Shown here piece after piece: positions 17,482 to 25,746 of a stretch of 64,000 nucleotides of DNA. The notes beneath the pieces are model-generated. The model was not told the DNA's origin, ran no database searches, and saw only the letters and a list, made by a program, of their open reading frames with translations. This stretch comes from Rhodococcus sp. KBS0724 (GTDB lineage: Bacteria > Actinomycetota > Actinomycetes > Mycobacteriales > Mycobacteriaceae). The stretch is from NCBI RefSeq assembly GCF_005938745.2, contig NZ_VCBX02000001.1, positions 949,501 through 1,013,500 on the forward strand, given 5' to 3'. The position numbers were made by a program, and so were the translations under genes. How positions within the stretch are numbered: position 1 is the first letter of the stretch; each line of letters opens with the position of its first letter.

Positions 17482-17895
17482 ATGTCGAACGAAAAGCCGT
17501 TTCCGGAACCGACGCCGGTGTCCGCACCGTTCTGGAATGCTCTGCGAGAGCGCAAGATAAAGATCCAGTACTCACCCTCGTCGGACGATTTTGTCTTCTA
17601 TCCGCGTTTGCTGGCGCCGCGCACGTTGGCTGACGACCTCGAGTGGCGTGAGATCAGTGGATTGGGCACGCTCTACACCTATACGGTGGCTGACCGTCCG
17701 ACGGCACCGCCGTGGTCGGATGCGTTGCCGCAGTTGTTGGCAGTGGTGCAGTGGGACGAGGGGCCGCGGTTCAGTACCGAACTGGTCGAGGTGGGCGATC
17801 GCGAGCTCAGCGTCGGTATGCGGGTGGAACCCGTGTTCTGTGACTATCCGGATCGTGACATCACTCTGCTGAGATACCGGCCTGTATCGCTCTGA
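17482..17895 (+). CDS. DUF35 OB-fold protein without zinc-ribbon cysteines
   Basis: A 137-residue DUF35/OB-fold protein (PFWNALRERKIKIQYSPSSD, then FYPRLLAPRTLADDLEWRE, ISGLGTLYTYTVADRP). Most DUF35 proteins have a C-x2-C zinc ribbon where this one reads QYSPSSDDFVFYPR, so the metal site is lost. DUF35 proteins dock on thiolase-fold partners and help build the CoA channel. The immediate upstream thiolase-fold gene is the obvious partner. It is the last gene of the + strand operon; the PadR gene converges 28 bases away. Confidence 0.82.
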   Translation: MSNEKPFPEPTPVSAPFWNALRERKIKIQYSPSSDDFVFYPRLLAPRTLADDLEWREISGLGTLYTYTVADRPTAPPWSDALPQLLAVVQWDEGPRFSTELVEVGDRELSVGMRVEPVFCDYPDRDITLLRYRPVSL

Positions 17896-17923
17896 CACAT
17901 TCGGTGCCAGAGCGATCCGAGCA

Positions 17924-18577
17924 TTAGTCTTCGTGTTTGCGGAGCTCGTCCGGAGTGCGGGGTTCAGGCTTTTTCCGGCGTGCTTTTCCGGCGCTGGTTT
18001 TGTCAGATCCGAGTCGAGAGATGTTCTCCAACATCCAGTTTGCTCGGTCACGCTCTGATTCGTAGTACATCTCCGACCAACGCAGCACCAGTTCGGGATA
18101 TGCCCATCCAGCTTCCTCGGATGCGCCTTCGGCATCGGCAATTGCGCGGATGCGCATCTTCTCGGACTGGTCGCGGTGTTCGGTAAGTACCGATTGCAGT
18201 TTGTCGGGGTCGGCTAGATGGCCGAGCCACATCCTGAGCATCACGCCGTGTTTGAGCACTGCGGGTTCGACCGGCGATTCGTTTGCCCACGTCGCTACCG
18301 CGTCGGTTCCGGCTGGAGTGATCGCGTACAGGCGCTTGCTCTTGACGTCGTTTGTGCTCACCACGCGGGAGGTGGCGTAGCCGTGCGCCTCGAGATTGCG
18401 TAGTTCACTGTAGATCTGGCTGTACGACGGTGCCCAGTAGAAGAACCGCAGGCTCCAGTCCGCCCATTTCTTGAGGTCGTAACCGGAGAGTTCGGATCCG
18501 AATGACAGGAGGCCAAGGACGGCCCAGCTTGTCGGTCGCAGAGTGGGCGCGTCTGCGGATGTTTTGTCCTTTGCCAT
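17924..18577 (-). CDS. PadR-family transcriptional regulator
   Basis: A 217-residue PadR regulator. The winged helix is seen as LRPTSWAVLGLLSFGSELSG, FFYWAPSYSQIYSELRNLEA and GYATSRVVSTNDVKSKRLYA, followed by the C-terminal helical dimerisation domain and a basic tail rich in Lys/Arg. The long upstream extension of this frame is non-coding because it would cover the divergent ligase gene; ATG 18577 is therefore chosen. PadR repressors typically respond to phenolic acids, though many have other ligands. The divergent acyl-CoA ligase is the likeliest target. Confidence 0.85.
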   Translation of the reverse strand: MAKDKTSADAPTLRPTSWAVLGLLSFGSELSGYDLKKWADWSLRFFYWAPSYSQIYSELRNLEAHGYATSRVVSTNDVKSKRLYAITPAGTDAVATWANESPVEPAVLKHGVMLRMWLGHLADPDKLQSVLTEHRDQSEKMRIRAIADAEGASEEAGWAYPELVLRWSEMYYESERDRANWMLENISRLGSDKTSAGKARRKKPEPRTPDELRKHED

Positions 18578-18613
18578 GGTCGAAAGGTTACCTGCCGGTA
18601 GACCACAAGAGAG

Positions 18614-18630
18614 TATTTCGGTTAGAAATA
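18614..18630. promoter_or_regulatory. Candidate PadR operator
   Basis: A perfect 6-base inverted repeat TATTTC-GGTTA-GAAATA lies centrally in the 81-base gap between the divergent PadR and ligase genes. Position and symmetry fit an operator; no binding data are available. Confidence 0.4.
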
Positions 18631-18658
18631 TGCTGAAAAGTAGTGCGGGAAGGTACGT

Positions 18659-20218
18659 ATGAACGGCTCTCTGCGCCCCGGTCCCGGGGAACCACTCAGC
18701 GGGAGAGGTGCCAAGCCTACGTCGGCCGAATGTTTCAATGCAGACATGCCGCGTGATCTTTTGGTACCGACGCTCGACGCGCTCTGCCTGGACTTGGCGC
18801 AGCGGTGCGGAGACCGAGTGGCATTGCTCGACGGCAGCCAGGAGATCACGTACGGCGAACTGACGGACCACGCGCTGAGGGTGGCGACTGTTCTTGCGGA
18901 TGCGGGCGTGCGACCGGGCTCGCGGGTGGTCCTCAGCGGCCGCAACACCACCGACTGGGTCTGTATCGCCCTCGGGATCCTGTGCGCTGGGGCGACTGTT
19001 GTTCCGGTGGGCCATGGCGTCAGCGACATCGAGTATTCACGAATTCTCGATGTCACAGAACCAGCCCTCGTAGTCGACGAACCACGGATCACCGGGATCA
19101 TGGCAGCCGCCGGAGTCGCCACCCCTGATCCCGATCGGCCGGCTGCGAGTCCCGACGATGTTGCGGTGATTCTCTCGACCTCCGGTTCGACCGGAGTGTC
19201 CAAGCAGGTTCCCATGACCCACGGACAGCTGTCGCGGTTGTACTCGGCAGTGGCGCAGCGACTCGAATTGACCAGTGCGGATCGGGTGATCGGTGCCGTC
19301 CCGTTTGCACATTCGTTCGGTTTCAACGGCGTGCTGCTGACCGCGATGTGCGCCGGAGCCTCGGTGCGCGTCGTCGAACAGTACGACAGAGCCGACCTGG
19401 CCGACGTGATAGTCCGTGACCGCGTCACCGTGGTGATGGGGCCACCGACAATTCTCTTCGACCTGGTCGGCAGCGGCCGCGACGACATCGGGTTGGTATG
19501 CAGGATGGCGGTGAGCGGCGGTTCCGAAGTGCCGCTCGACCGTATGCGCGGAGCGTGCCGCGAACTCGGAATCGTGAACATGGTTGTCGGCTACGGACTT
19601 ACCGAAGCGTGCGGGACCGTCGCCATGGGCAGTATCACCGAGGGCGAATCAGGTTCGCTCGCGATGTTGACCCCCGTCGACGGACTCGAGATCCGGATTG
19701 TCGACGACTACGGCTATCCGCTTCCCCCCGACGAGGACGGCCACGTGCTCTGTTCCGGGTACAACATCATGCACGGATACCTCCGAGCCGGAGACGATCC
19801 GGAATCAACGCTCGACGACGCGGTAGACGGTGACGGTTGGTTGCGAACCGGCGACATCGGTTGGTCGGACGACGAAGGACACCTGTACATCGTCTCGCGG
19901 TCAAAGGACACGGTGATTGTCAGCGGATTCAACGTGTACCCCCAAGAAGTCGAGACGGTGTTGATGGAGCACCCGTTGATCCTCGAAGTCGCAGTGATCG
20001 GTGTGGCCGACGAACGGCAAGGTCAGCGGCTGGTTGCCTGCATCATCCCGGTCCACGGACACTCCGTCGATTCGCAGGATCTGATCGAATTCTGCAAAGA
20101 ACGGTTGAGCGCCTACAAGGTGCCGCGCATCTTTGTCGAGTTGGAGATGTTCCCGACAACGCACACCGGAAAACGATCACGTGAAGAACTACGCAAGCAG
20201 ATTTCGCAGCGATTATGA
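18659..20218 (+). CDS. AMP-forming acyl-CoA synthetase/ligase
   Basis: A 519-residue adenylate-forming enzyme. The AMP/ATP loop is STSGSTGVSKQVPMTH, the A5-type motif is VGYGLTEACGTVAMG, the hinge region is GWLRTGDIGWSDDEGHLYIV, and the C-terminal catalytic Lys lies in TTHTGKRSREEL. ATG 18659 has GGGAAGG five bases upstream, although family similarity only begins near residue 30, so a start at 18746 is possible. It probably activates a carboxylic acid as CoA thioester and is divergent from the PadR regulator. It is a second entry route to the CoA-dependent enzymes upstream, or belongs to a separate pathway. Confidence 0.82.
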   Translation: MNGSLRPGPGEPLSGRGAKPTSAECFNADMPRDLLVPTLDALCLDLAQRCGDRVALLDGSQEITYGELTDHALRVATVLADAGVRPGSRVVLSGRNTTDWVCIALGILCAGATVVPVGHGVSDIEYSRILDVTEPALVVDEPRITGIMAAAGVATPDPDRPAASPDDVAVILSTSGSTGVSKQVPMTHGQLSRLYSAVAQRLELTSADRVIGAVPFAHSFGFNGVLLTAMCAGASVRVVEQYDRADLADVIVRDRVTVVMGPPTILFDLVGSGRDDIGLVCRMAVSGGSEVPLDRMRGACRELGIVNMVVGYGLTEACGTVAMGSITEGESGSLAMLTPVDGLEIRIVDDYGYPLPPDEDGHVLCSGYNIMHGYLRAGDDPESTLDDAVDGDGWLRTGDIGWSDDEGHLYIVSRSKDTVIVSGFNVYPQEVETVLMEHPLILEVAVIGVADERQGQRLVACIIPVHGHSVDSQDLIEFCKERLSAYKVPRIFVELEMFPTTHTGKRSREELRKQISQRL

Positions 20219-20234
20219 CCCGCGTGTACGGGCA

Positions 20235-20915
20235 TCACGCAATGAAATGAATAGGCCACTGGCCGTTTACATCTGACACGTCTTTCCCCTGGCTGCTCAG
20301 GAATTCGGCAAAATCACGTTGCCGTTCGGCGTGCCACTGTGCCTGATCGACCATGAGATCAAGATCGTTGATCTCCGGAAAACGCACCGCCAGTTCTTGT
20401 GCGAGAGCGGCAGCGGCCATCGCATCTGCCTCTGCCTCGTGTGCGGATTCGAGGGTAATTCCGTAGAACTCGCAGACCGCAGACAGTGTTCGCTTCCCCT
20501 TGCGGAACTTGTCCATCGCGCGATCGATGACGTACGGGTCCACAACCATCCCGGGAACCAGCGCGGGCTTACCGATTCGTAGACCTTCGGAGTGCATGAC
20601 CGTGAGGTCGTAGGACGCGTTGAACGCAACAACCGAATGATCACGGGCCCACGAATTGTGGAGAGCCTCACGGATCTCCTCGTACCCCTCGGCGTAGTCC
20701 TGGCCGTGCTCGGCCGCATGCTCGGTGGTGATGCCGTGGATGGCGATGGCACCGGCCGGAATATCGACGCCCGGGTTGAGTAACCAGGTGCGGGTCTCCA
20801 CACTCGAACCGTCCACGACGGCAACACACGCGCTGACGATCCGGGCAGTGGATGGATCGCGCCCCGTGGTCTCGAGGTCGAACGCGCAGATCGGGCGATC
20901 GGACCAGTTGTTCAT
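20235..20915 (-). CDS. DnaQ-like DEDDh 3'-5' exonuclease
   Basis: A 226-residue exonuclease of the DnaQ (epsilon) superfamily. Motif I is AFDLETTGRDP, motif II lies around HSVVAFNASYDLTVM, and motif III is HEAEADAMAAA with the HxAxxD signature of the DEDDh class. The start at 20915 is preferred because GAAAGG precedes it. It may act in repair or RNA turnover rather than in the replicative polymerase. It is convergent with the ligase gene, with 16 bases between stops. Confidence 0.85.
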   Translation of the reverse strand: MNNWSDRPICAFDLETTGRDPSTARIVSACVAVVDGSSVETRTWLLNPGVDIPAGAIAIHGITTEHAAEHGQDYAEGYEEIREALHNSWARDHSVVAFNASYDLTVMHSEGLRIGKPALVPGMVVDPYVIDRAMDKFRKGKRTLSAVCEFYGITLESAHEAEADAMAAAALAQELAVRFPEINDLDLMVDQAQWHAERQRDFAEFLSSQGKDVSDVNGQWPIHFIA

Positions 20916-21020
20916 CGGGGGCCTTTCGGTGTGCAAGTTCATGTCCGGTTCACTATGCACGCAGGCACCGACAAACAACTGGCCCGCCGACAATCGGAGT
21001 AGCGGCCTCGTCGATGTCGT

Positions 21021-21935
21021 TCAGGCGGAAGGTTGCTCGGCTACTGCCTTCTCCACGAATCGGCGCGTCTGATCGAATGCCGCGGCAACCTGGACCGAGT
21101 TGGTCATGTCACTGATTTCGGCCCAGCGTTCGGCGACAACCTCGGGCGAGAGCGCATCCCGCGGGATGTAGACACCCTGTGACTCCTCCATGCGGGCAAT
21201 CGCGAACACACCGGCGCCCGCGCTGAGGATCGTCTTGGTGGGGGCGTCGTCGGAGACCATGAACAGCGCGCCGGGTGAAATCGACTCGGGAGCAAGGAGT
21301 GCAAGGGTTTTCTCGTCGAGGAGGTCCTCGGTCATGCGAGTAGCCGCAGTGGGGGCAAGGGAGTTCACGCGAATGCCCTTGCGCTCGCCTTCGATGGACA
21401 ACACGTTCATCAAACCGACGACGCCAGACTTGGCGGCACCGTAGTTGGCCTGGCCGAAGTTGCCGTAGATACCCGACGCGGACGTGGTCATGAGAATGCG
21501 GCCGTAGTTCTGCTCGACCATGTGCGGCCAGACGGCTTTGGACACGATGACGGAACCCATGAGGTGAACGTCGATGACCTTGCGGAAATCGTCCAGTTCA
21601 GCCTTCACGAACGACTTGTCGCGCAGGATGCCGGCGTTGTTGATGAGAATATCGACGCGGCCCCACTTCTCGATCGCAGCGGCGACCATGGCGGCAACTG
21701 CGTCGGCGTCGGTGATGTCGCAGTGGTCCGCAAGTGCTTCACCGCCGAGAGCCTCGATCTCGGCGACTACCTTTGCGGCTGCGGTATCGGCGCCGCCACT
21801 GCCGTTGACGGATCCGCCCATGTCATTGACAACAACGCGTGCGCCGCGCGCGGCAAGCGCCATGGCGTGTGCTCGGCCGAGGCCACCGCCTGCGCCTGTG
21901 ATGATCGCGACCTTGCCTGAGAAATCCAGTGACAT
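21021..21935 (-). CDS. Short-chain dehydrogenase, (3R)-hydroxyacyl-CoA dehydrogenase-like
   Basis: A 304-residue SDR. The cofactor loop is TGAGGGLGRAHAMALAARGA with an Asp after the second strand (VVVNDMGGS), indicating NAD preference. NNAGILRDKSF and the catalytic Ser/Tyr-x3-Lys (TTSASGIYGNFGQANYGAAK) are present. The length and the DMGGS/ILRDKSF pattern match the dehydrogenase domain of peroxisomal multifunctional enzyme type 2, suggesting (3R)-hydroxyacyl-CoA or 17beta-hydroxysteroid oxidation. It is divergent from a TetR regulator. Confidence 0.83.
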   Translation of the reverse strand: MSLDFSGKVAIITGAGGGLGRAHAMALAARGARVVVNDMGGSVNGSGGADTAAAKVVAEIEALGGEALADHCDITDADAVAAMVAAAIEKWGRVDILINNAGILRDKSFVKAELDDFRKVIDVHLMGSVIVSKAVWPHMVEQNYGRILMTTSASGIYGNFGQANYGAAKSGVVGLMNVLSIEGERKGIRVNSLAPTAATRMTEDLLDEKTLALLAPESISPGALFMVSDDAPTKTILSAGAGVFAIARMEESQGVYIPRDALSPEVVAERWAEISDMTNSVQVAAAFDQTRRFVEKAVAEQPSA

Positions 21936-21958
21936 GGGAAAAACCTCTCTGATCTGGG

Positions 21959-21972
21959 ATACTACTGAGTAT
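21959..21972. promoter_or_regulatory. Candidate TetR operator between SDR and TetR genes
   Basis: ATACT-ACTG-AGTAT is a 5-base inverted repeat in the 84-base divergent gap, within a run of related TACT/AGTA steps. It is a plausible site for the adjacent TetR protein. Confidence 0.4.
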
Positions 21973-22019
21973 TACTATGTCAAAGTGTGGAAACAAGTCA
22001 AGGCAGTGAAGGGTGAACG

Positions 22020-22637
22020 ATGAGTGCTGACGCACCGGATATGCGCTCGGTGATCATCGAGACGGCCGCAGACGCATTTGCGGCGGACGGATATGCCGCC
22101 ACGACCATCGACGACCTCGCCGATCGCGTCGGCGCTACCAAAGGTCTTGTCTACTACCATTTTCGGTCGAAGTTCGATATCTACCTGGCTATTTTCGAGC
22201 AGGGCATGAACAGGCTCCGCGCGGAAGTCGACCGAGAAGTGGCGGCGGGCGGCACCGGATTGGTCAAGCTGACGGCGATGTCGCGGGCCCATCTGATCAA
22301 TCTGATGACGCACCTCGGACATCACCATGCAATTCACCAGGGCGTGCGGGGGCAGATGAATTCGGCACTCAAACTTCGCCAACAGCAGGCGCTCGTCGAA
22401 CTCAACGACCTCCGGTTGGGCTACGAGAAACTCTTCGAACAGGTGATGATCGACGGAGTCGCCGACGGGTCGATCCGCGCGACGTCACCGCGGATGGCGG
22501 CAAAAGTGCTGCTCAGCAGCCTTAACGGTATCGATCTCTGGTATCGCCGTCGCGAAGGCCAGTCGCTCGCGGAAACCGAGGCGTTGGCCGACGAGATCGT
22601 CGAACTCTTGATCGGCGGGTTGCGCGCGCCGCACTAG
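22020..22637 (+). CDS. TetR-family transcriptional regulator
   Basis: A 205-residue TetR regulator. The helix-turn-helix is clear at the N-terminus (AADAFAADGYAATTIDDLAD, RVGATKGLVYYHFRSKFDIY). The C-terminal ligand domain resembles fatty-acid/acyl-CoA-responsive members (HLINLMTHLGHHHAIHQGVR). Its start faces the SDR gene, so control of that dehydrogenase and of itself is the simplest model. Confidence 0.87.
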   Translation: MSADAPDMRSVIIETAADAFAADGYAATTIDDLADRVGATKGLVYYHFRSKFDIYLAIFEQGMNRLRAEVDREVAAGGTGLVKLTAMSRAHLINLMTHLGHHHAIHQGVRGQMNSALKLRQQQALVELNDLRLGYEKLFEQVMIDGVADGSIRATSPRMAAKVLLSSLNGIDLWYRRREGQSLAETEALADEIVELLIGGLRAPH

Positions 22638-22645
22638 CGCGCCGC

Positions 22646-22685
22646 CAGACTGTCCGTAGAACCGGCTGCGGTGGCGGACAGTCTG
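22646..22685 (+). terminator. Hairpin terminator candidate after the TetR gene
   Basis: A perfect 11-base inverted repeat CAGACTGTCCG / CGGACAGTCTG with an 18-base loop starts nine bases after the TetR stop. There is no T-run, as is common in actinobacteria. It also lies 40 bases ahead of the permease start and could act there as a leader structure. Confidence 0.55.
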
Positions 22686-22724
22686 TCGGTTGTCGCAGCT
22701 CTCCCCGCACCCCAAGGTTCTCTT

Positions 22725-24146
22725 ATGGCAATTACCGAGGGTGTAACCGGCGAGCAGACCGGGGCGGATCGCGAGTACGGAGACCGCGTACTTGCCGTCG
22801 AACCTGGCGGAAACGAGTTCATTCCCGACGAGGATCGCCACGGCACGCCCGGCCAGTTGTTCTGGACGTGGATGTCCCCGAACCTCGAATTCGCCACGAT
22901 CTTCATCGGGGTTCTCTCCGTATCCGTGTTCGGCATGACGTTCTGGCAGGCAACCCTCGGGCTGGTCATCGGAACAGCTCTCGGTGCGGCCGCGCATTTC
23001 GTGCTGTCGGCACGCGGACCCCTGCACGGTGTACCTCAAATGGTGCTCGGCCGATTGGGATTCGGATACCGAGGCAATGCTCTGCCGTCGGCGTTCATGT
23101 CGATCATGTGCGGCGTCGGATGGTTTGCGACCAACAGTGTCAGTGGCGCTTTTGCGCTCAACACACTGACTGGATTGCCGCCGGTACCTTCACTGTTGGT
23201 GATCGTGGTCATCCAGACCGTGTTTGCCTTCTTCGGGCACAACCTCGTTCAGGCTTTCGAGCGATACGCGTTTCCCGTCCTCGCCGTCATCTTTGCGATC
23301 ACTGCGATTGTCATTCTGACCAAAGCCAATCCAGGTGCACCGGCGATCGAGGGTGGCGTCGGTGGCCTTGGCGGGTTCCTTCTCACGGTGGGTACCGCGT
23401 TCGGGTACGCGGCCGGGTGGACGCCCTATGCCGCTGACTACACGCGCTACCTCCCATCGTCGGTCTCGACGTTCCGAACGGGCCTGTTCGCGTCGTCCGG
23501 GCTGTTTGTCTCCTGCGTGGCACTGTCGGTTGTCGGTGCAGCATCGGTCACGATCGGTGCAGCATCGTCGGATAACCCCGCCGACGCCTTCACTTCCAAT
23601 CTGCCCTCGGCACTTGCCAATCTGACGCTACTGGCCATCGCGCTCGGAGCCGTTGCCGCGAATGCGCTCAATGTCTATTCCGGCTCGATGGCTTTTGTGA
23701 CCATCGGCTTGAAACTCCCGGTGAAAACGCAACGCGCCATGGTCGCAATGGTCTTCGGAGTTGTCGGATTCCTCGTTGCATGGTGGGCGCTTGCCGACGC
23801 AGCAGCAAGCTACGAAGCTTTCCTTCTTGTTGTCGCCTACTGGATCGGGCCGTGGCTCGGCATCATGTTCGCCGACCAGTATCTGCGCCGCGGGCAGCGC
23901 ATCGACAATCTCCTCTACGATCCCGAGCACACCAACTGGGGTGGATTCTCAGCCTTCGTGATCGCACTCCTCACCTCGGTTCTGCTGTTCTCCAATCAGG
24001 AGAAGTTTGTCGGCTACGTCGTACGGTCAGTCCCCGAACTCGGCGACATCACGTTCTTCGTGGGATTTGTCATCGCGGGCGGGCTTTATCTCCTCGTCAA
24101 CGGTTCGAAAATCTCTCGCGGCAAGTCGGTGAGCACACAGCGCTAG
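22725..24146 (+). CDS. NCS1-family nucleobase (cytosine/purine) permease
   Basis: A 473-residue membrane protein with about 12 hydrophobic segments, of the nucleobase:cation symporter-1 family. Family landmarks are FWTWMSPNLEFATIFIGVLS at the N-terminus, LSARGPLHGVPQMVLGRLGF, GYAAGWTPYAADYTRYLP and SMAFVTIGLKLP. ATG 22725 is preferred over GTG 22671, which lies in the hairpin. NCS1 carriers import cytosine, uracil, purines, allantoin or thiamine. The cytosine-deaminase-like gene 1.6 kb downstream favours cytosine or a close analogue. Its last 120 bases overlap the end of the convergent PucR gene. Confidence 0.85.
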   Translation: MAITEGVTGEQTGADREYGDRVLAVEPGGNEFIPDEDRHGTPGQLFWTWMSPNLEFATIFIGVLSVSVFGMTFWQATLGLVIGTALGAAAHFVLSARGPLHGVPQMVLGRLGFGYRGNALPSAFMSIMCGVGWFATNSVSGAFALNTLTGLPPVPSLLVIVVIQTVFAFFGHNLVQAFERYAFPVLAVIFAITAIVILTKANPGAPAIEGGVGGLGGFLLTVGTAFGYAAGWTPYAADYTRYLPSSVSTFRTGLFASSGLFVSCVALSVVGAASVTIGAASSDNPADAFTSNLPSALANLTLLAIALGAVAANALNVYSGSMAFVTIGLKLPVKTQRAMVAMVFGVVGFLVAWWALADAAASYEAFLLVVAYWIGPWLGIMFADQYLRRGQRIDNLLYDPEHTNWGGFSAFVIALLTSVLLFSNQEKFVGYVVRSVPELGDITFFVGFVIAGGLYLLVNGSKISRGKSVSTQR

Positions 24147-25640
24147 AAGCAGAGTTGCGTACATCGACGGCGTCGACGGGTCGTATCCGAGTAGCGCCCG
24201 GATGCGATCGAGTCGTTGATAGAGCGACTGCCTCCCCAGATGTAATGCGGCCGCTGAACGTGTTGCGCTGCAACCGTGTCGGAGATGAACTTCGAGTGTT
24301 CCGGTGAGATTACTCGAATGGGTGTCGTCCCAGGAAACCAAAGGAGCGACGACGGAGACCATTCGCTCCCGGACGTCCACGGGCAACTGGTCCACCGCAA
24401 GTTCCGGTGCCAGTTCGCGCGTAGTTGTCACCACGCGTCCGGCGAGCCAGGTCCGACGAGCCGACGTCGCAAGGCGAAGCCCTGATCTGGCAGCGTGTAG
24501 TGCCGCACTTACCTCCGACGGCGTCAACGCACACGGGTCTCCGATCACCACCGTGACACCGTCGGTAATGTTGGACGACAAGGATGTTCCGAATGCCGCA
24601 CTCACGGCTCCGACAGCATCGATTGTCTTGGCAGGCACCGCGACAAGACCGAAAGTGCTGGCATGAACTTCGGCTGCCAGATTGGGTTGACCGAGCAGTT
24701 TGGCTGCAGAATCAAGCAGACGTATCGCGATTCGTGAGCCAGGGGAGTCGATAGCGATCGCAACGACGCGGTGCCCGGGAGTGGGATGGAACCCGGCGGC
24801 CGCGGATCTGACGCGAAGGTCGATCTGCCGTACGTCGCCCCGCTCCAGCAGATCCGACACGAGGGTAGCGGCCGCTCGCTGGGGGCGGCCGGTCAGGCTT
24901 CCCGAATAGGTCAGTGCCAACCCCAACGAACCGGCAGCGCGTTGCAACAGCCCATGCAACGTCGCCGGATTCAGTGTCGAACCTGGTCCCGCCGTCAGGG
25001 TTCCCCAGATTCCGTCTCTGGAATGGATAGCGGCAGTGGCAGTTCCGGCGTCAGCGGCACGCCACGCAGATCGATCATCGTCGACGCCATGTGCCGCGAC
25101 GAGGGCGCCGCTGCCGCTTGTCACGATCAACGGGCAGCCGGTTACGTCGCTGATGCGCTCGAGCAGAGTGGCGACACCGCTGCCTGCCATCAATTCGATT
25201 TCGAGCACCCGCGCAAGATCGTTTCCCAGGCGCAGGACCGAGACTTCACGCGAAATGATCTCCGTGTTCGCGTTCTGGCACAGTTCGATGAAAGGGACAA
25301 CAGTTCGGAGTGCGATCAGCGGCATCCCCATGATCGATGCCTCCTCGATCATGTCCGGCGGAATCATGTCGAAGGTTCGCCCGAGTTCTACGGCAACCCC
25401 GGCGACGTTTCGATTCCCGACTTCTCGCAGATAATGCCGCCTTGTCCCCGGATCGACTCCGGACAGCCCCAAGCCGGTGGTGAGCAACAGTTCATCCCCG
25501 GACAGCAACGGACTGATCTCGTAGATCTCGCTCGAATGGACCCAACGGACCACCCGTCCCAACTGGCTGCCACCTGCTAGAACCTGCGGATCGGCCCCAC
25601 GAAACTGGTTGTCGAGTAGCTCGCGCACGGTGAGAGTCAT
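24027..25640 (-). CDS. PucR-family transcriptional regulator
   Basis: A 537-residue regulator. The N-terminal PucR/PurC-like domain begins MTLTVRELLDNQFRGADPQV, followed by a middle region and the C-terminal PucR helix-turn-helix (HLGRQSLYQRLDRIRALLG). Regulators of this family control purine, nucleobase or related nitrogen-compound use. ATG 25640 gives a standard N-terminus; the longer frame to 25679 is less likely. The last 40 residues extend past the usual family end and overlap the permease gene by 120 bases in convergent orientation, which could give transcriptional interference. Confidence 0.85.
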   Translation of the reverse strand: MTLTVRELLDNQFRGADPQVLAGGSQLGRVVRWVHSSEIYEISPLLSGDELLLTTGLGLSGVDPGTRRHYLREVGNRNVAGVAVELGRTFDMIPPDMIEEASIMGMPLIALRTVVPFIELCQNANTEIISREVSVLRLGNDLARVLEIELMAGSGVATLLERISDVTGCPLIVTSGSGALVAAHGVDDDRSAWRAADAGTATAAIHSRDGIWGTLTAGPGSTLNPATLHGLLQRAAGSLGLALTYSGSLTGRPQRAAATLVSDLLERGDVRQIDLRVRSAAAGFHPTPGHRVVAIAIDSPGSRIAIRLLDSAAKLLGQPNLAAEVHASTFGLVAVPAKTIDAVGAVSAAFGTSLSSNITDGVTVVIGDPCALTPSEVSAALHAARSGLRLATSARRTWLAGRVVTTTRELAPELAVDQLPVDVRERMVSVVAPLVSWDDTHSSNLTGTLEVHLRHGCSATRSAAALHLGRQSLYQRLDRIRALLGYDPSTPSMYATLLLALCAHRLAARDFRTVDEEIKPARDDKSHEERDVAEFGD

Positions 25641-25696
25641 CGGTTCGGCTTTCCTCACTCTGGGCGACAGTATGTCCACACTAGGGGCGGCTCGTT

Positions 25697-25715
25697 ACAA
25701 CAATGTGTCAGTTGT
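25697..25715. promoter_or_regulatory. Candidate operator between PucR and deaminase genes
   Basis: ACAAC and GTTGT form an inverted repeat with a 9-base spacer in the 106-base divergent gap. It is the only clear dyad there and may be the PucR site; this is positional inference. Confidence 0.35.
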
Positions 25716-25746
25716 GGATGTAGCCGGAACCGCAGAAGGTAGAGGT

